Assembly (NCBI GenBank): GCA_002386405.1
Contig: DGIP01000327.1
Span: 1-12,745 of the forward strand
DNA length: 12,745 bases
DNA from: Stenotrophomonas maltophilia
GTDB taxonomy: Bacteria > Pseudomonadota > Gammaproteobacteria > Xanthomonadales > Xanthomonadaceae
Reading direction: 5' to 3'
Shown here: in pieces, positions 1 through 6,184 of the stretch
Layout: each line of letters opens with the position of its first letter
How positions within the stretch are numbered: position 1 is the first letter of the stretch
The notes under the pieces: generated by a model
The model's database searches: none
Told to the model about the DNA's origin: nothing
What the model saw: only the letters and a program-made list of their open reading frames with translations
Program-made: the position numbers and the translations under genes

Positions 1-876
1 AAGTTCGAAGGCTGCTACCACGGCCACGGCGATTCGTTCCTGGTCAAGGCCGGCAGCGGCATGCTGACCCTGGGCGTGCCGACCTCGCCGGGCGTGCCGG
101 CCGGCCTGAGCGAACTCACCCTGACCCTGCCCTACAACGATTTCGACGCGGCCACCGCGCTGTTCGCCGAACAGGGCGCGGACATCGCCGGCCTGATCAT
201 CGAGCCGGTGGTCGGCAACGCCAACTGCATTCCGCCGCGCGACGGCTACCTGCAGCACCTGCGCGCGCTGTGCACGCAGTACGGCACGGTGCTGATCTTC
301 GATGAAGTGATGACCGGCTTCCGCGTGGCCCTGGGCGGCGCGCAGGCGCACTACGGCATCACCCCGGACCTGACCACCTTCGGCAAGATCATCGGCGGCG
401 GCATGCCGGTGGGTGCCTACGGCGGCCGCCGCGAGCTGATGTCGCAGATCGCGCCGGCCGGCCCGATCTACCAGGCCGGCACGCTGAGCGGCAACCCGGT
501 GGCCATGGCCGCTGGGCTGGCAATGCTGGAACTGGTGCAGGAACCGGGCTTCCACGAGCGCCTGTCGGCGGCCAGCGCGCGCCTGTGCGCCGGACTGGAA
601 GCGGCTGCGGCCGAGGCAGGCGTGGCGGTCACCACCAACCAGGTGGGCGCGATGTTCGGGCTGTTCTTCACCGACCAGAAGGTGGAAACCTACGCCCAGG
701 CCACGGCGTGTGACACCGCCGCATTCAACCGCTTCTTCCACGCGATGCTGGAGCGCGGGGTGTTCCTGGCGCCGTCGGCCTACGAGGCCGGGTTCCTGTC
801 CAGCGCGCACGATGACAGCATCATCGACGCAACGATCGACGCCGCGCGCGAAGCGTTCAAGGTCGCCAAGGGGTAA
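1..876 (+). CDS. hemL: Glutamate-1-semialdehyde 2,1-aminomutase (HemL), 5' end outside window
   Basis: This PLP enzyme converts glutamate-1-semialdehyde to 5-aminolevulinate, the committed precursor of heme in the C5 pathway; it acts in the cytosol. The reading frame is open from base 1 and stops with TAA at 874-876, giving 291 residues. The family is about 425-430 residues, so roughly 135 N-terminal residues lie upstream. Family signatures are visible in order: [11 protein letters not shown] at the first codons, LIIEPVVGN, the PLP-aspartate motif [11 protein letters not shown], and the Schiff-base lysine in [18 protein letters not shown] (Lys codon 385-387). [10 protein letters not shown] and the C-terminal APSAYEAGF follow. 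The alignment to E. coli HemL as I remember it is close throughout, with no frameshift. The gene converges on the azurin gene, with a 25-nt gap holding most of a hairpin. Identity is secure; only the upstream start is unseen. Confidence 0.96.
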   Translation, partial: KFEGCYHGHGDSFLVKAGSGMLTLGVPTSPGVPAGLSELTLTLPYNDFDAATALFAEQGADIAGLIIEPVVGNANCIPPRDGYLQHLRALCTQYGTVLIFDEVMTGFRVALGGAQAHYGITPDLTTFGKIIGGGMPVGAYGGRRELMSQIAPAGPIYQAGTLSGNPVAMAAGLAMLELVQEPGFHERLSAASARLCAGLEAAAAEAGVAVTTNQVGAMFGLFFTDQKVETYAQATACDTAAFNRFFHAMLERGVFLAPSAYEAGFLSSAHDDSIIDATIDAAREAFKVAKG

Positions 877-889
877 GCGGCAGCACGGG

Positions 890-915
890 TTGTGTTCGGC
901 ATCAGCCGAACACAA
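890..915. terminator. Bidirectional hairpin between hemL and azurin
   Basis: A perfect 11-bp stem (890-900 with 905-915) closes over the 4-nt loop ATCA. It lies 13 nt after the hemL stop. Its right arm is made from the last azurin codons (stop at 902-904), so it could end both converging transcripts. No clear T tract follows on either strand, so strength as an intrinsic terminator is uncertain. Stem and position are read directly; the function is inferred. Confidence 0.6.
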
Positions 916-1348
916 ACCTGCCTTTCATCATCGCGAAGTGCCCGGGGAACGAGCAGAAGAACGTGTAGTCGCCGCCCTTGCGCAATGCGGCGGTAGAGAA
1001 CGTCACGCTGGTGCTCTGCCCGCCGCCGATCACCGTCGTGTGTGCCAGCACGCGCGGATCTTTCTTCGGCAGGTAGCTGTCGGCCAGCGTCATCCGCATC
1101 CCGGCCATCGCCACCGGCTGGTAATCGGCCGCCTTGGTCAGCACCCAGTTGTGCCCCATCGCCGTGGCCGCCAGCTTGCCGGTGTGGCGCAGGGTCAGCT
1201 TCACCTGGCTGCAGTCGCCGGCCACCTTGATCTCCTTGCTGCTGAAGCTCATCTGGTCGGTGCTGTCGATGCTGACCGCGCACACGCGCGCCTGCGCGGC
1301 GGGCGCCAATGCCAACGCGGCCAGGATCATGGGGACAAACAGTTTCAC
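902..1348 (-). CDS. azu: Azurin, periplasmic type-1 blue copper protein
   Basis: Azurin is a small periplasmic electron carrier. I chose the GTG at 1346-1348: it has GGAG (1358-1355) six nt upstream, preceded by AAGGA. The ATG at 1358-1360 has its purine stretch directly abutting it. From the GTG the precursor is 148 residues. A signal peptide of about 20 residues (MKLF, hydrophobic stretch, AQA cleavage site) leaves a 128-residue mature protein, the same length as Pseudomonas azurin. In mature numbering the copper ligands fall exactly where expected: Gly45/His46 (MGHNW), Cys112 (FFCSFPGH), His117 and Met121. The Cys3-Cys26 disulfide pair is also present. The gene is divergent from the HAD gene and convergent with hemL. 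The TAGAAT hexamer at 1381-1376 is a plausible -10. Confidence 0.95.
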   Translation of the reverse strand: MKLFVPMILAALALAPAAQARVCAVSIDSTDQMSFSSKEIKVAGDCSQVKLTLRHTGKLAATAMGHNWVLTKAADYQPVAMAGMRMTLADSYLPKKDPRVLAHTTVIGGGQSTSVTFSTAALRKGGDYTFFCSFPGHFAMMKGRFVFG

Positions 1349-1375
1349 GGCGTTCTCCATCCTTCAGTCACTGCA

Positions 1376-1381
1376 ATTCTA
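1376..1381 (-). promoter_or_regulatory. Putative -10 element for azurin
   Basis: On the minus strand this reads TAGAAT, one mismatch from TATAAT. A start about 7 nt downstream (near 1369) would give a leader of about 20 nt before the GTG at 1348, long enough to hold the GGAG ribosome site. I see no convincing -35 hexamer at 16-18 bp. Confidence 0.4.
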
Positions 1382-1420
1382 GGCAGCCCGATGCAGGGCG
1401 TGGTGCGACGGGATGTCGCA

Positions 1421-1460
1421 GCGAACCCCGACAGTGCGGTAACGTCGGCTGTCGCTTCGC
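1421..1460. repeat. Two-part inverted repeat upstream of the HAD gene
   Basis: GCGAA (1421-1425) pairs with TTCGC (1456-1460). Inside it, CGACAG (1429-1434) pairs with CTGTCG (1449-1454) around a 14-nt loop. It ends 13 nt before the HAD start in the azurin/HAD divergent gap and could be an operator or a leader hairpin. A shorter 6-bp hairpin (1404-1409 with 1415-1420) lies just before it. The role is unknown. Confidence 0.35.
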
Positions 1461-1473
1461 ACGTGAGTGGAAC

Positions 1474-2088
1474 ATGCCGGTTGCCCTGGACTGCCTGCTG
1501 CTGGATTTCGATGGCGTGCTGGTCAACTACGCGCGGCACCTGCGTGTGCGCCACCTGGCCGAGGCCTGCGGATGCACGCCCGCGCAGGTGCACACCGCGC
1601 TGTTCGACAGCGGACTGGAGCAGCAGTTCGATCTGGGGCTGGACAGCACGCGCTACCTGCAGCAACTGGGCGATGCACTCGGCGTGGCGATCAGCCTCGC
1701 CCAGTGGCAGGACGCGCGCATTGCCGCCTCGCCGCCGCAGACCGGCGTGGTCGAACGCGTGCAGCGCATCGCGCAGGTAATGCCGATCGCCATCCTCACC
1801 AACAACGGCGCACTGATGGCGCAGACCATTCCGCGCATCCTGCCTGCGCTGGCGCCGATGCTGGACGGGCGCATCCTGTGCAGTGGCGAACTGGGCGGCC
1901 GCAAGCCCGACCCGGCGGTGTTCCTGAAAGCGGTGGAACGGCTCGACGCACGTCCCACCCGCACCCTGTTCGTCGACGATCTGTTCGTCAATGTGCGCGG
2001 CGCACGCCTGGCGGGCCTGCATGCCGATACCGCGAGCGACAGCCGCAGTTTCGGCAAGCTGATGCACCGGTTCGGCATCAACGCCTGA
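1474..2088 (+). CDS. HAD-superfamily hydrolase (probable small-molecule phosphatase)
   Basis: This is a 204-residue cytosolic HAD phosphatase of unknown substrate. All four HAD motifs are present in order. Motif I is LLLDFDGVL with nucleophile Asp11 and acid/base Asp13. Motif II is ILTNN with Thr109. The motif III lysine is Lys144 in GGRKPDP. Motif IV is FVDD with Asp168 and Asp169. The segment between motifs I and II (about residues 18-85) is helical in character and fits a C1-type cap, as in the phosphoglycolate phosphatase/beta-phosphoglucomutase subgroup. The ATG at 1474 puts motif I at the expected distance from the N terminus. In-frame sequence further upstream (from 1309) overlaps the azurin promoter and start and is not family-like. 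The gene is divergent from azurin and convergent with the aminotransferase. Family is sure; substrate is not. Confidence 0.9.
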   Translation: MPVALDCLLLDFDGVLVNYARHLRVRHLAEACGCTPAQVHTALFDSGLEQQFDLGLDSTRYLQQLGDALGVAISLAQWQDARIAASPPQTGVVERVQRIAQVMPIAILTNNGALMAQTIPRILPALAPMLDGRILCSGELGGRKPDPAVFLKAVERLDARPTRTLFVDDLFVNVRGARLAGLHADTASDSRSFGKLMHRFGINA

Positions 2089-2114
2089 CGCCGGGCAGTG
2101 CCCGGCGTCAGGCG
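2082..2114. terminator. Strong bidirectional hairpin between HAD gene and argD
   Basis: A perfect 15-bp GC-rich stem (2082-2096 with 2100-2114) closes over a 3-nt AGT loop. The HAD stop codon (2086-2088) is inside the left arm, and the argD stop (2123-2125) is 8 nt beyond the right arm. It is therefore placed to end both converging transcripts. No T tract follows in either direction, so pausing or Rho assistance may matter. Confidence 0.7.
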
Positions 2115-2122
2115 GCGTTACC

Positions 2123-3352
2123 TCAGCGCGACGCGATGAACGACTGGACGGCTGCCCGCAGCCGCTTCAGGCCTTCGGTAATCTCTTCATCGGTGATGTT
2201 CAGCGACGGCACGAACCGCAGCACGTCCGGCCCGGCCTGCAGCGTCAGCAGCCCGTGCTCGGCGGCATGGTCGAGGATGGCCCCGGCCTGACCGGCGAAA
2301 TCCTTGTCCAGCACCGCGCCCAGCATCAGGCCGCGGCCGCGCACCTGGCTGAACACCTTGAACTCGTCATTGATCTTGCCCAGCCCATCGCGCAGCGCCT
2401 GCGACTGACGGCTCACGTTGCGCGCGATCTCCGCCGAGGACAGCTTGCGCAGGGCCACGCGCGCCACCGCCGCCGCCAGCGGGTTGCCGCCGAAGGTGGT
2501 GCCGTGCGCGCCGAACTGCATGCTCTCGGCCACCTTGGGGCCGGCCAGCATCGCGCCGATCGGGAAGCCGCCGCCCAGTGCCTTGGCCAGGGTCACGATG
2601 TCCGGCTTGATCTCGTCCTGCCAGTGCGCGAACAGGGTGCCGGTGCGGCCCATGCCGACCTGGATTTCGTCCAGCACCATCAGCGCGTTGTGCTGGTCGC
2701 ACAGCTCGCGGATGCGCTTCATGAAGCCCGGCTTGGCCGGCATCACCCCGCCTTCGCCCTGGATCGGTTCCAGCATCACCGCCGCGACGTCGCCGGCAGC
2801 CATCGCCGTTTCCAGCTGCACCTCATCGTTGAAGTCCACGTAGCGGAAGCCACCGGGCAGCGGCTCATAGCCTTCCTGGTACTTCGGCTGGGCGGTGGCG
2901 GTCACCGCGGCCAGCGTGCGGCCATGGAAGCTGCCGCGGAAGGTCACGATGACGCGCTGGTGGGCCGGGCGGCCCTGCGAGGAGGCCCACTTGCGCACCA
3001 GCTTGATCGCCACTTCGTTGGCTTCGGCGCCGGAATTGCACAGGAACACCCGCTCGGCGAAGCGCGAGGCGGTGACCAGCTCTTCGGCCAGGCGCAGCGG
3101 CGGCTCGCTGTAGAACACGTTGCTGGTGTGCCACAGCTTGCCGGCCTGTTCGATCAGCGCGGCCTTCAGGTCCGGATCGTTGTGGCCCAGGCCGCACACG
3201 GCAATGCCGGCGGCCAGGTCGATGAACTCACGGCCCTGGTTGTCCCAGACCCGGGCGCCCTGGCCACGTTCAAGCACCACCTGGCGCGGCTTGTACACCG
3301 GCAGGTAGTAATGCGACAGGGACAGGAGCGGATCGGGGGCAGCGGCGGTCAT
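2123..3352 (-). CDS. argD: Class-III PLP aminotransferase, acetylornithine/succinylornithine type (ArgD-like)
   Basis: The gene encodes 409 residues from the ATG at 3350-3352, the usual ArgD length. Earlier in-frame ATGs would run through the divergent channel gene's start and add unrelated sequence. The family reaction is reversible transamination of N-acetylornithine (and often N-succinyl-diaminopimelate or N-succinylornithine) with 2-oxoglutarate, in arginine and lysine biosynthesis. Visible motifs are LAAGIAVCGLGHNDP, LWHTSNVFY, the phosphate-binding CNSGAEANE (about 105-113), MLEPIQGEGG, the PLP-pyridine Asp228 in VLDEIQVGMGRTG, and the Schiff-base Lys257 in TLAKALGGGFPIGA. GTTFGGNPLA follows. 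There is no strong Shine-Dalgarno. The gene is isolated here with no arg neighbours, so context does not separate ArgD from AstC-type catabolic enzymes; ArgD is the better guess. Confidence 0.88.
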   Translation of the reverse strand: MTAAAPDPLLSLSHYYLPVYKPRQVVLERGQGARVWDNQGREFIDLAAGIAVCGLGHNDPDLKAALIEQAGKLWHTSNVFYSEPPLRLAEELVTASRFAERVFLCNSGAEANEVAIKLVRKWASSQGRPAHQRVIVTFRGSFHGRTLAAVTATAQPKYQEGYEPLPGGFRYVDFNDEVQLETAMAAGDVAAVMLEPIQGEGGVMPAKPGFMKRIRELCDQHNALMVLDEIQVGMGRTGTLFAHWQDEIKPDIVTLAKALGGGFPIGAMLAGPKVAESMQFGAHGTTFGGNPLAAAVARVALRKLSSAEIARNVSRQSQALRDGLGKINDEFKVFSQVRGRGLMLGAVLDKDFAGQAGAILDHAAEHGLLTLQAGPDVLRFVPSLNITDEEITEGLKRLRAAVQSFIASR

Positions 3353-3403
3353 GGCGGTCAGGGGTCCGGGAAAGGCTCCATTCTCCCCCTCCACCGGCTG
3401 GGG

Positions 3404-3409
3404 CACAAT
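3404..3409 (+). promoter_or_regulatory. Putative -10 (CACAAT) for the ion channel, leaderless arrangement
   Basis: CACAAT lies 7 nt before the ATG at 3417. Transcription starting 7-8 nt after a -10 would begin at or beside the A of that ATG, and no Shine-Dalgarno is visible at useful spacing. This supports a leaderless message but is only one hexamer, with a poor -35. An in-frame ATG at 3408 overlaps the hexamer and is the alternative start. Confidence 0.3.
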
Positions 3410-3416
3410 GCGGCCC

Positions 3417-4289
3417 ATGCACCCCTTCCGCGCCCCCCAGCTCAACCCCGCCACCGAATCCGGCTGGCGCCGGACCTGGTTCGACATCATCTACCGCCAC
3501 GACACCCGGCCCTCGCGCAATTTCGACCTGCTGCTGGTGTACGCCATCATCGCCAGCGTGCTGGTGGTGATGTTCGACAGCGTGCAGCGTTTCCACATCG
3601 AACACGCCAGCTGGCTGTACGTGGTCGAGTGGGGGTTCACCATCCTGTTCACCGCCGAGTACCTGCTGCGGCTGGTGGTGGTGAAGCGGCCGCTGCGCTA
3701 TGCCTTCAGCATCTGGGGCATCATCGACCTGGCCTCGATCCTGCCCACCTACCTGTCGCTGTTCATTCCCGGTGCGCAGAGCCTGCTGGTGGTGCGTGCG
3801 CTGCGCATCCTGCGCGTGTTCCGCATCCTCAAGCTGACCCGCTACATCGAAGAAAGCGGCGTACTGATGGAATCGCTGTGGCGCAGCCGGCGCAAGATCC
3901 TGCTGTTCCTGTTCACGGTGGTCACCATCACGATCATTGCGGGTACGTTGATGTACGTGATCGAGGGCCCGAACCATGGGTTCACCAGCATTCCGAGCGC
4001 GATGTACTGGGCGGTGGTGACGATGGCGACGGTGGGCTTCGGCGACATCGTGCCGCAGACGGTGCTGGGGCGGTTCGTGACCTCAGTGTTGATCCTGATT
4101 GGTTACAGCATCATCGCGGTGCCCACGGGCATCTATACCGCCGAGCTGGCCAACACCATGCGTGATGCCGAGCGTGCCGCCAAGCGCGATGCGCGTGGCT
4201 GCCCGCAGTGCGGGCTGGAAGGGCATGAGGCCGAGGCGAAGCATTGCCGCGCGTGTGGGGCGGCGTTGCCGGAGACGTTCAATCAATGA
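3417..4289 (+). CDS. Voltage-gated-type potassium channel subunit with C-terminal zinc-ribbon motif
   Basis: This is a 290-residue inner-membrane ion-channel subunit, expected to form a tetrameric K+ pore. Hydrophobic segments are S1 (about 36-53), S2 (65-88) and S3 (95-118). S4 carries regularly spaced charges at Arg127, 130, 133 and 136, Lys139 and Arg142, the voltage-sensor pattern. S5 (160-182), a pore loop and S6 (220-240) follow. The selectivity filter is TVGFGD at 205-210, the Phe variant of TVGYGD. After S6, a basic linker (DAERAAKRDARG) leads to CPQC (262-265) and CRAC (277-280), a four-cysteine zinc-ribbon pattern on the cytosolic tail. The channel part is confident; metal binding is inferred. 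The start is 3417, or 3408 if the upstream in-frame ATG is used. The gene is divergent from argD. Confidence 0.92.
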   Translation: MHPFRAPQLNPATESGWRRTWFDIIYRHDTRPSRNFDLLLVYAIIASVLVVMFDSVQRFHIEHASWLYVVEWGFTILFTAEYLLRLVVVKRPLRYAFSIWGIIDLASILPTYLSLFIPGAQSLLVVRALRILRVFRILKLTRYIEESGVLMESLWRSRRKILLFLFTVVTITIIAGTLMYVIEGPNHGFTSIPSAMYWAVVTMATVGFGDIVPQTVLGRFVTSVLILIGYSIIAVPTGIYTAELANTMRDAERAAKRDARGCPQCGLEGHEAEAKHCRACGAALPETFNQ

Positions 4290-4310
4290 GAATGGATGGA
4301 TCATTGGTGC

Positions 4311-4335
4311 GTAGATCCACGCCCTGCGTGGATGC
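4311..4335 (+). repeat. SMAG (GTAG-headed REP) element, forward
   Basis: GTAG at 4311-4314 is followed by an 8-bp stem (4315-4322 with 4326-4333) and a CCT loop. The core CCACGCCCTGCGTGG is identical to that in the elements at 4451-4473 and 11287-11311. It lies 21 nt after the channel gene stop. Layout and sequence match the GTAG-type REP family of Stenotrophomonas maltophilia. Transcribed, it would form a hairpin at the channel mRNA 3' end. Confidence 0.85.
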
Positions 4336-4450
4336 TCTTCGTTCCGGGGTCATGAACGCCTGACGGTCTGCTTCGGATCGTCTAAACGTCGGCAGCCAAC
4401 CGTTGGCCCTCGCATATGGCTTCGGACGCTTGTGCCGCGCTGCGCGCGGT

Positions 4451-4473
4451 GTCCACGCAGGGCGTGGACCTAC
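4451..4473 (-). repeat. SMAG (GTAG-headed REP) element, reverse
   Basis: Read on the minus strand, GTAG (4473-4470) heads an 8-bp stem (4469-4462 with 4458-4451) with a CCT loop and the same 15-nt core as the element at 4311. The two are in opposite orientation about 115 nt apart, a REPIN-like inverted pair. Between them I see only a small GCCAAC/GTTGGC palindrome (4395-4407) and no gene. Confidence 0.85.
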
Positions 4474-4480
4474 GAATTGT

Positions 4481-4536
4481 TACGTGCGCAGGACGATTCC
4501 GTAATCAAAAGCGGCGTTCGTGCATGTGCGCACGTA
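4481..4536. repeat. Perfect 10-bp inverted repeat downstream of the SDR gene
   Basis: TACGTGCGCA (4481-4490) is exactly complementary to TGCGCACGTA (4527-4536) across a 36-nt spacer. The right arm ends 13 nt beyond the SDR stop codon, so the SDR transcript would reach it. It may act in 3'-end formation or be a protein site or decayed repeat. Confidence 0.4.
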
Positions 4537-4549
4537 CGCGAGTTGCGTA

Positions 4550-5368
4550 TCAATCGAGGAACAAATCCGGCAACAGCGGGCGCGTCGGGTCCACTGCGTA
4601 TCCGCTCAGGTCGGTGATACCCGCCTCGGCCAGCACCTCGTCGTCGAGCAGGAACTGGCCGCTGAAGCCCACGGCGTCGCGGGTCAGTACCGCGTGCGCG
4701 GCGTCGGCGAGGATGTCGGGGGTGCGGCAGCCGCCGATGTCCACGCCGGGAATCATGTTGATTGCGTCAGTGGCGATCACCGTGCGCGGCCACAGTGCGT
4801 TGACGGCCACGCCTTGCGGGCCGAACTCGGCCGCCAGGCCCAGGGTGACGAAGCTCATGCCCATCTTGGCCAGCGTGTAGCCGGTGTGCGGGGCCCACCA
4901 CTTCGGGTCCAGGCTCGGCGGCGGCGCCAGGGTGAGGATGTGCGGATTGGGCGCCTGCAGCAGGTGCGGCAGGCAGGCCTGCGCGCACAGGAAACTGCCG
5001 CGCGAATTGACCTGCTGCATCAGGTCGAACCGCTTCATCGGCGTATCCAGCGTGCCGCGCAGCCAGATCGCGCTGGCGTTGTTGACCAGGATGTCGATGC
5101 CGCCAAAGGTATCCACGGTGGCGGCCACCGCCGCGCGCACCTGGTCTTCTTCGCGGATATCGCACTTGAGCGCCAGGCCCTGCCCGCCCGCAGCGGTGAC
5201 CGCTTCGGCTGCGCTGTGGATGGTGCCGGGCAGTTTCGGGTTGGGCACGGCGGACTTCGCCGCAATGGCCACGTTGGCGCCGTCGCGCGCGGCGCGCAGG
5301 GCAATGGCCAGGCCGATCCCGCGCGAGGCGCCGGTGATGAATAGGGTTTTCCCTTGCAGACTGGCCAC
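4550..5368 (-). CDS. HSDL2-like short-chain dehydrogenase/reductase
   Basis: This is an NAD(P)-dependent Rossmann-fold oxidoreductase, 272 residues from the GTG at 5366-5368. That start has AGGAG nine nt upstream and gives the normal SDR spacing to the cofactor loop. The ATG at 5390-5392 adds eight residues but has no ribosome site. Motifs: TGASRGIG (12-19), Asp70 in KCDI, NNAS (96-99), the catalytic pair Tyr164/Lys168 in GYTLAKMGMS, and NALWP (190-194). The region around the active site resembles human HSDL2 and its bacterial relatives. The position where those enzymes, as I recall, have the catalytic Ser in an SPP motif is Ala148 here (APPPS); Ser152 is the nearest alternative. The substrate is unknown. 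It is divergent from the lipoprotein gene and convergent with the channel gene, with no clear partner. Confidence 0.9.
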   Translation of the reverse strand: MASLQGKTLFITGASRGIGLAIALRAARDGANVAIAAKSAVPNPKLPGTIHSAAEAVTAAGGQGLALKCDIREEDQVRAAVAATVDTFGGIDILVNNASAIWLRGTLDTPMKRFDLMQQVNSRGSFLCAQACLPHLLQAPNPHILTLAPPPSLDPKWWAPHTGYTLAKMGMSFVTLGLAAEFGPQGVAVNALWPRTVIATDAINMIPGVDIGGCRTPDILADAAHAVLTRDAVGFSGQFLLDDEVLAEAGITDLSGYAVDPTRPLLPDLFLD

Positions 5369-5443
5369 GTTGATCAACTCCTGCGAATTCATGATCGGCC
5401 AAGTATGCCGCGCCCACGCGCAATTAACCGCCCCTTGACGATA

Positions 5444-5463
5444 GTTACTGCCCCGGTTACTGC
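5444..5463. promoter_or_regulatory. Short direct repeats upstream of the lipoprotein gene
   Basis: GTTACTGC occurs at 5444-5451 and again at 5456-5463, with 12-nt periodicity, just before the GAGG ribosome site (5467-5470) of the gene at 5479. TTGACG at 5435-5440 could serve as a -35, but no good -10 fits a leader that keeps the GAGG. This may be an operator; the evidence is thin. Confidence 0.2.
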
Positions 5464-5478
5464 TGCGAGGTATTCACC

Positions 5479-6171
5479 ATGCGCCGTTCCCGCTGTCTGT
5501 TCACTGCCCTCGGCGTGGTCCTGATCGCCACCGCCTGCCAACGCGAGCCCACCAACGCCGCGCCGGATGCAGCACCCGCTGGCACTGCCAAGACCCCCAC
5601 CGCGCAATCACCCGCCAACGGCACCCTGCGCTGGAGCAACGCAGTGGTCTGGAGTGGCGACCTCAATGCCTGCCGCCAGGGCGAAACCGCGGCGACCCGC
5701 GAGTGCTTGATGAAGGCGATGCTGGCCGGTGGTGCGAGCGACGATGCCGTCACCGCCGCCGAGCAGCTGAGCAGCGCCGGCGAGCTGGCCCATGTGGTGG
5801 CCTGGCACGACCAGGACGGCGTCGGCGTAGCGACGGTGAACTACCCGTTCCGCGCCAACACCAACGAGGGCACCCGGCTGATCGATGCCAGCGGCAAGCG
5901 CATTGACGTGGACAACGTGCAACTGGACGACACGCTGCGTGCCGACCCGGCCGTACAGGCGCTGCTGGCGACCGATCCGCAGGCGACACCGTTCGCCCCG
6001 GCGCAGGCGGCGGGCACCGCTCCGCTGGACGGCGGCGGCGTTCGCCTGCTGTACCGCACGCCACTGCGCGAGTGCCACGCCTGCCCCGACCTGGGAAGCG
6101 TGCAGATGGGGTACGACTTCGACGCCAAGCGTAATTTCATCACGCAGCAGCTGGTGCCCGTGGCACCGTAA
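5479..6171 (+). CDS. Predicted lipoprotein of unknown function with C-terminal CxxC
   Basis: The product is a 230-residue exported protein I cannot assign to a family. The N terminus is a lipoprotein signal: basic MRRSR, a hydrophobic run, then ATAC with Cys20 as the likely lipidated residue. The lipobox is weak because Ala replaces the usual Leu at -3. A Pro/Ala/Thr-rich linker (about 24-48) leads to a folded domain containing HVVAWHDQDGVGVATVNYPF and a Cys65/Cys76 pair. Near the end ECHACPDL (198-205) gives a CxxC at 199/202, which could be a disulfide or metal site. It lacks the full CxxCH heme motif. The start is well supported: GAGG eight nt upstream of the ATG. It converges on the 71-residue gene with only 13 nt between the stops. 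Confidence 0.8.
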   Translation: MRRSRCLFTALGVVLIATACQREPTNAAPDAAPAGTAKTPTAQSPANGTLRWSNAVVWSGDLNACRQGETAATRECLMKAMLAGGASDDAVTAAEQLSSAGELAHVVAWHDQDGVGVATVNYPFRANTNEGTRLIDASGKRIDVDNVQLDDTLRADPAVQALLATDPQATPFAPAQAAGTAPLDGGGVRLLYRTPLRECHACPDLGSVQMGYDFDAKRNFITQQLVPVAP

Positions 6172-6184
6172 GCATGTTGGCGCA

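Noticed and set aside
1309..1473. N-terminal extension of the HAD protein from upstream in-frame ATG
   Set aside because: It overlaps azurin's signal-peptide codons and promoter, and would place the nucleophile Asp about 55 residues further from the N terminus than is normal for the family.
710..1780. Plus-strand frame of 356 codons spanning hemL, azurin and the HAD gene
   Set aside because: It crosses two convergent real genes, a hairpin and a promoter region, and its translation is Arg/His-rich without family resemblance.
2255..4165. Long plus-strand frame (636 codons) across argD and the channel gene
   Set aside because: It is antisense to argD and out of frame with the channel; low-complexity His/Arg/Ala composition and no recognisable domain.
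4416..4880. Plus-strand frame starting in the SMAG pair region and running into the SDR gene
   Set aside because: It is antisense to the SDR C-terminal coding region, begins next to a repeat, and has no ribosome site or motif.
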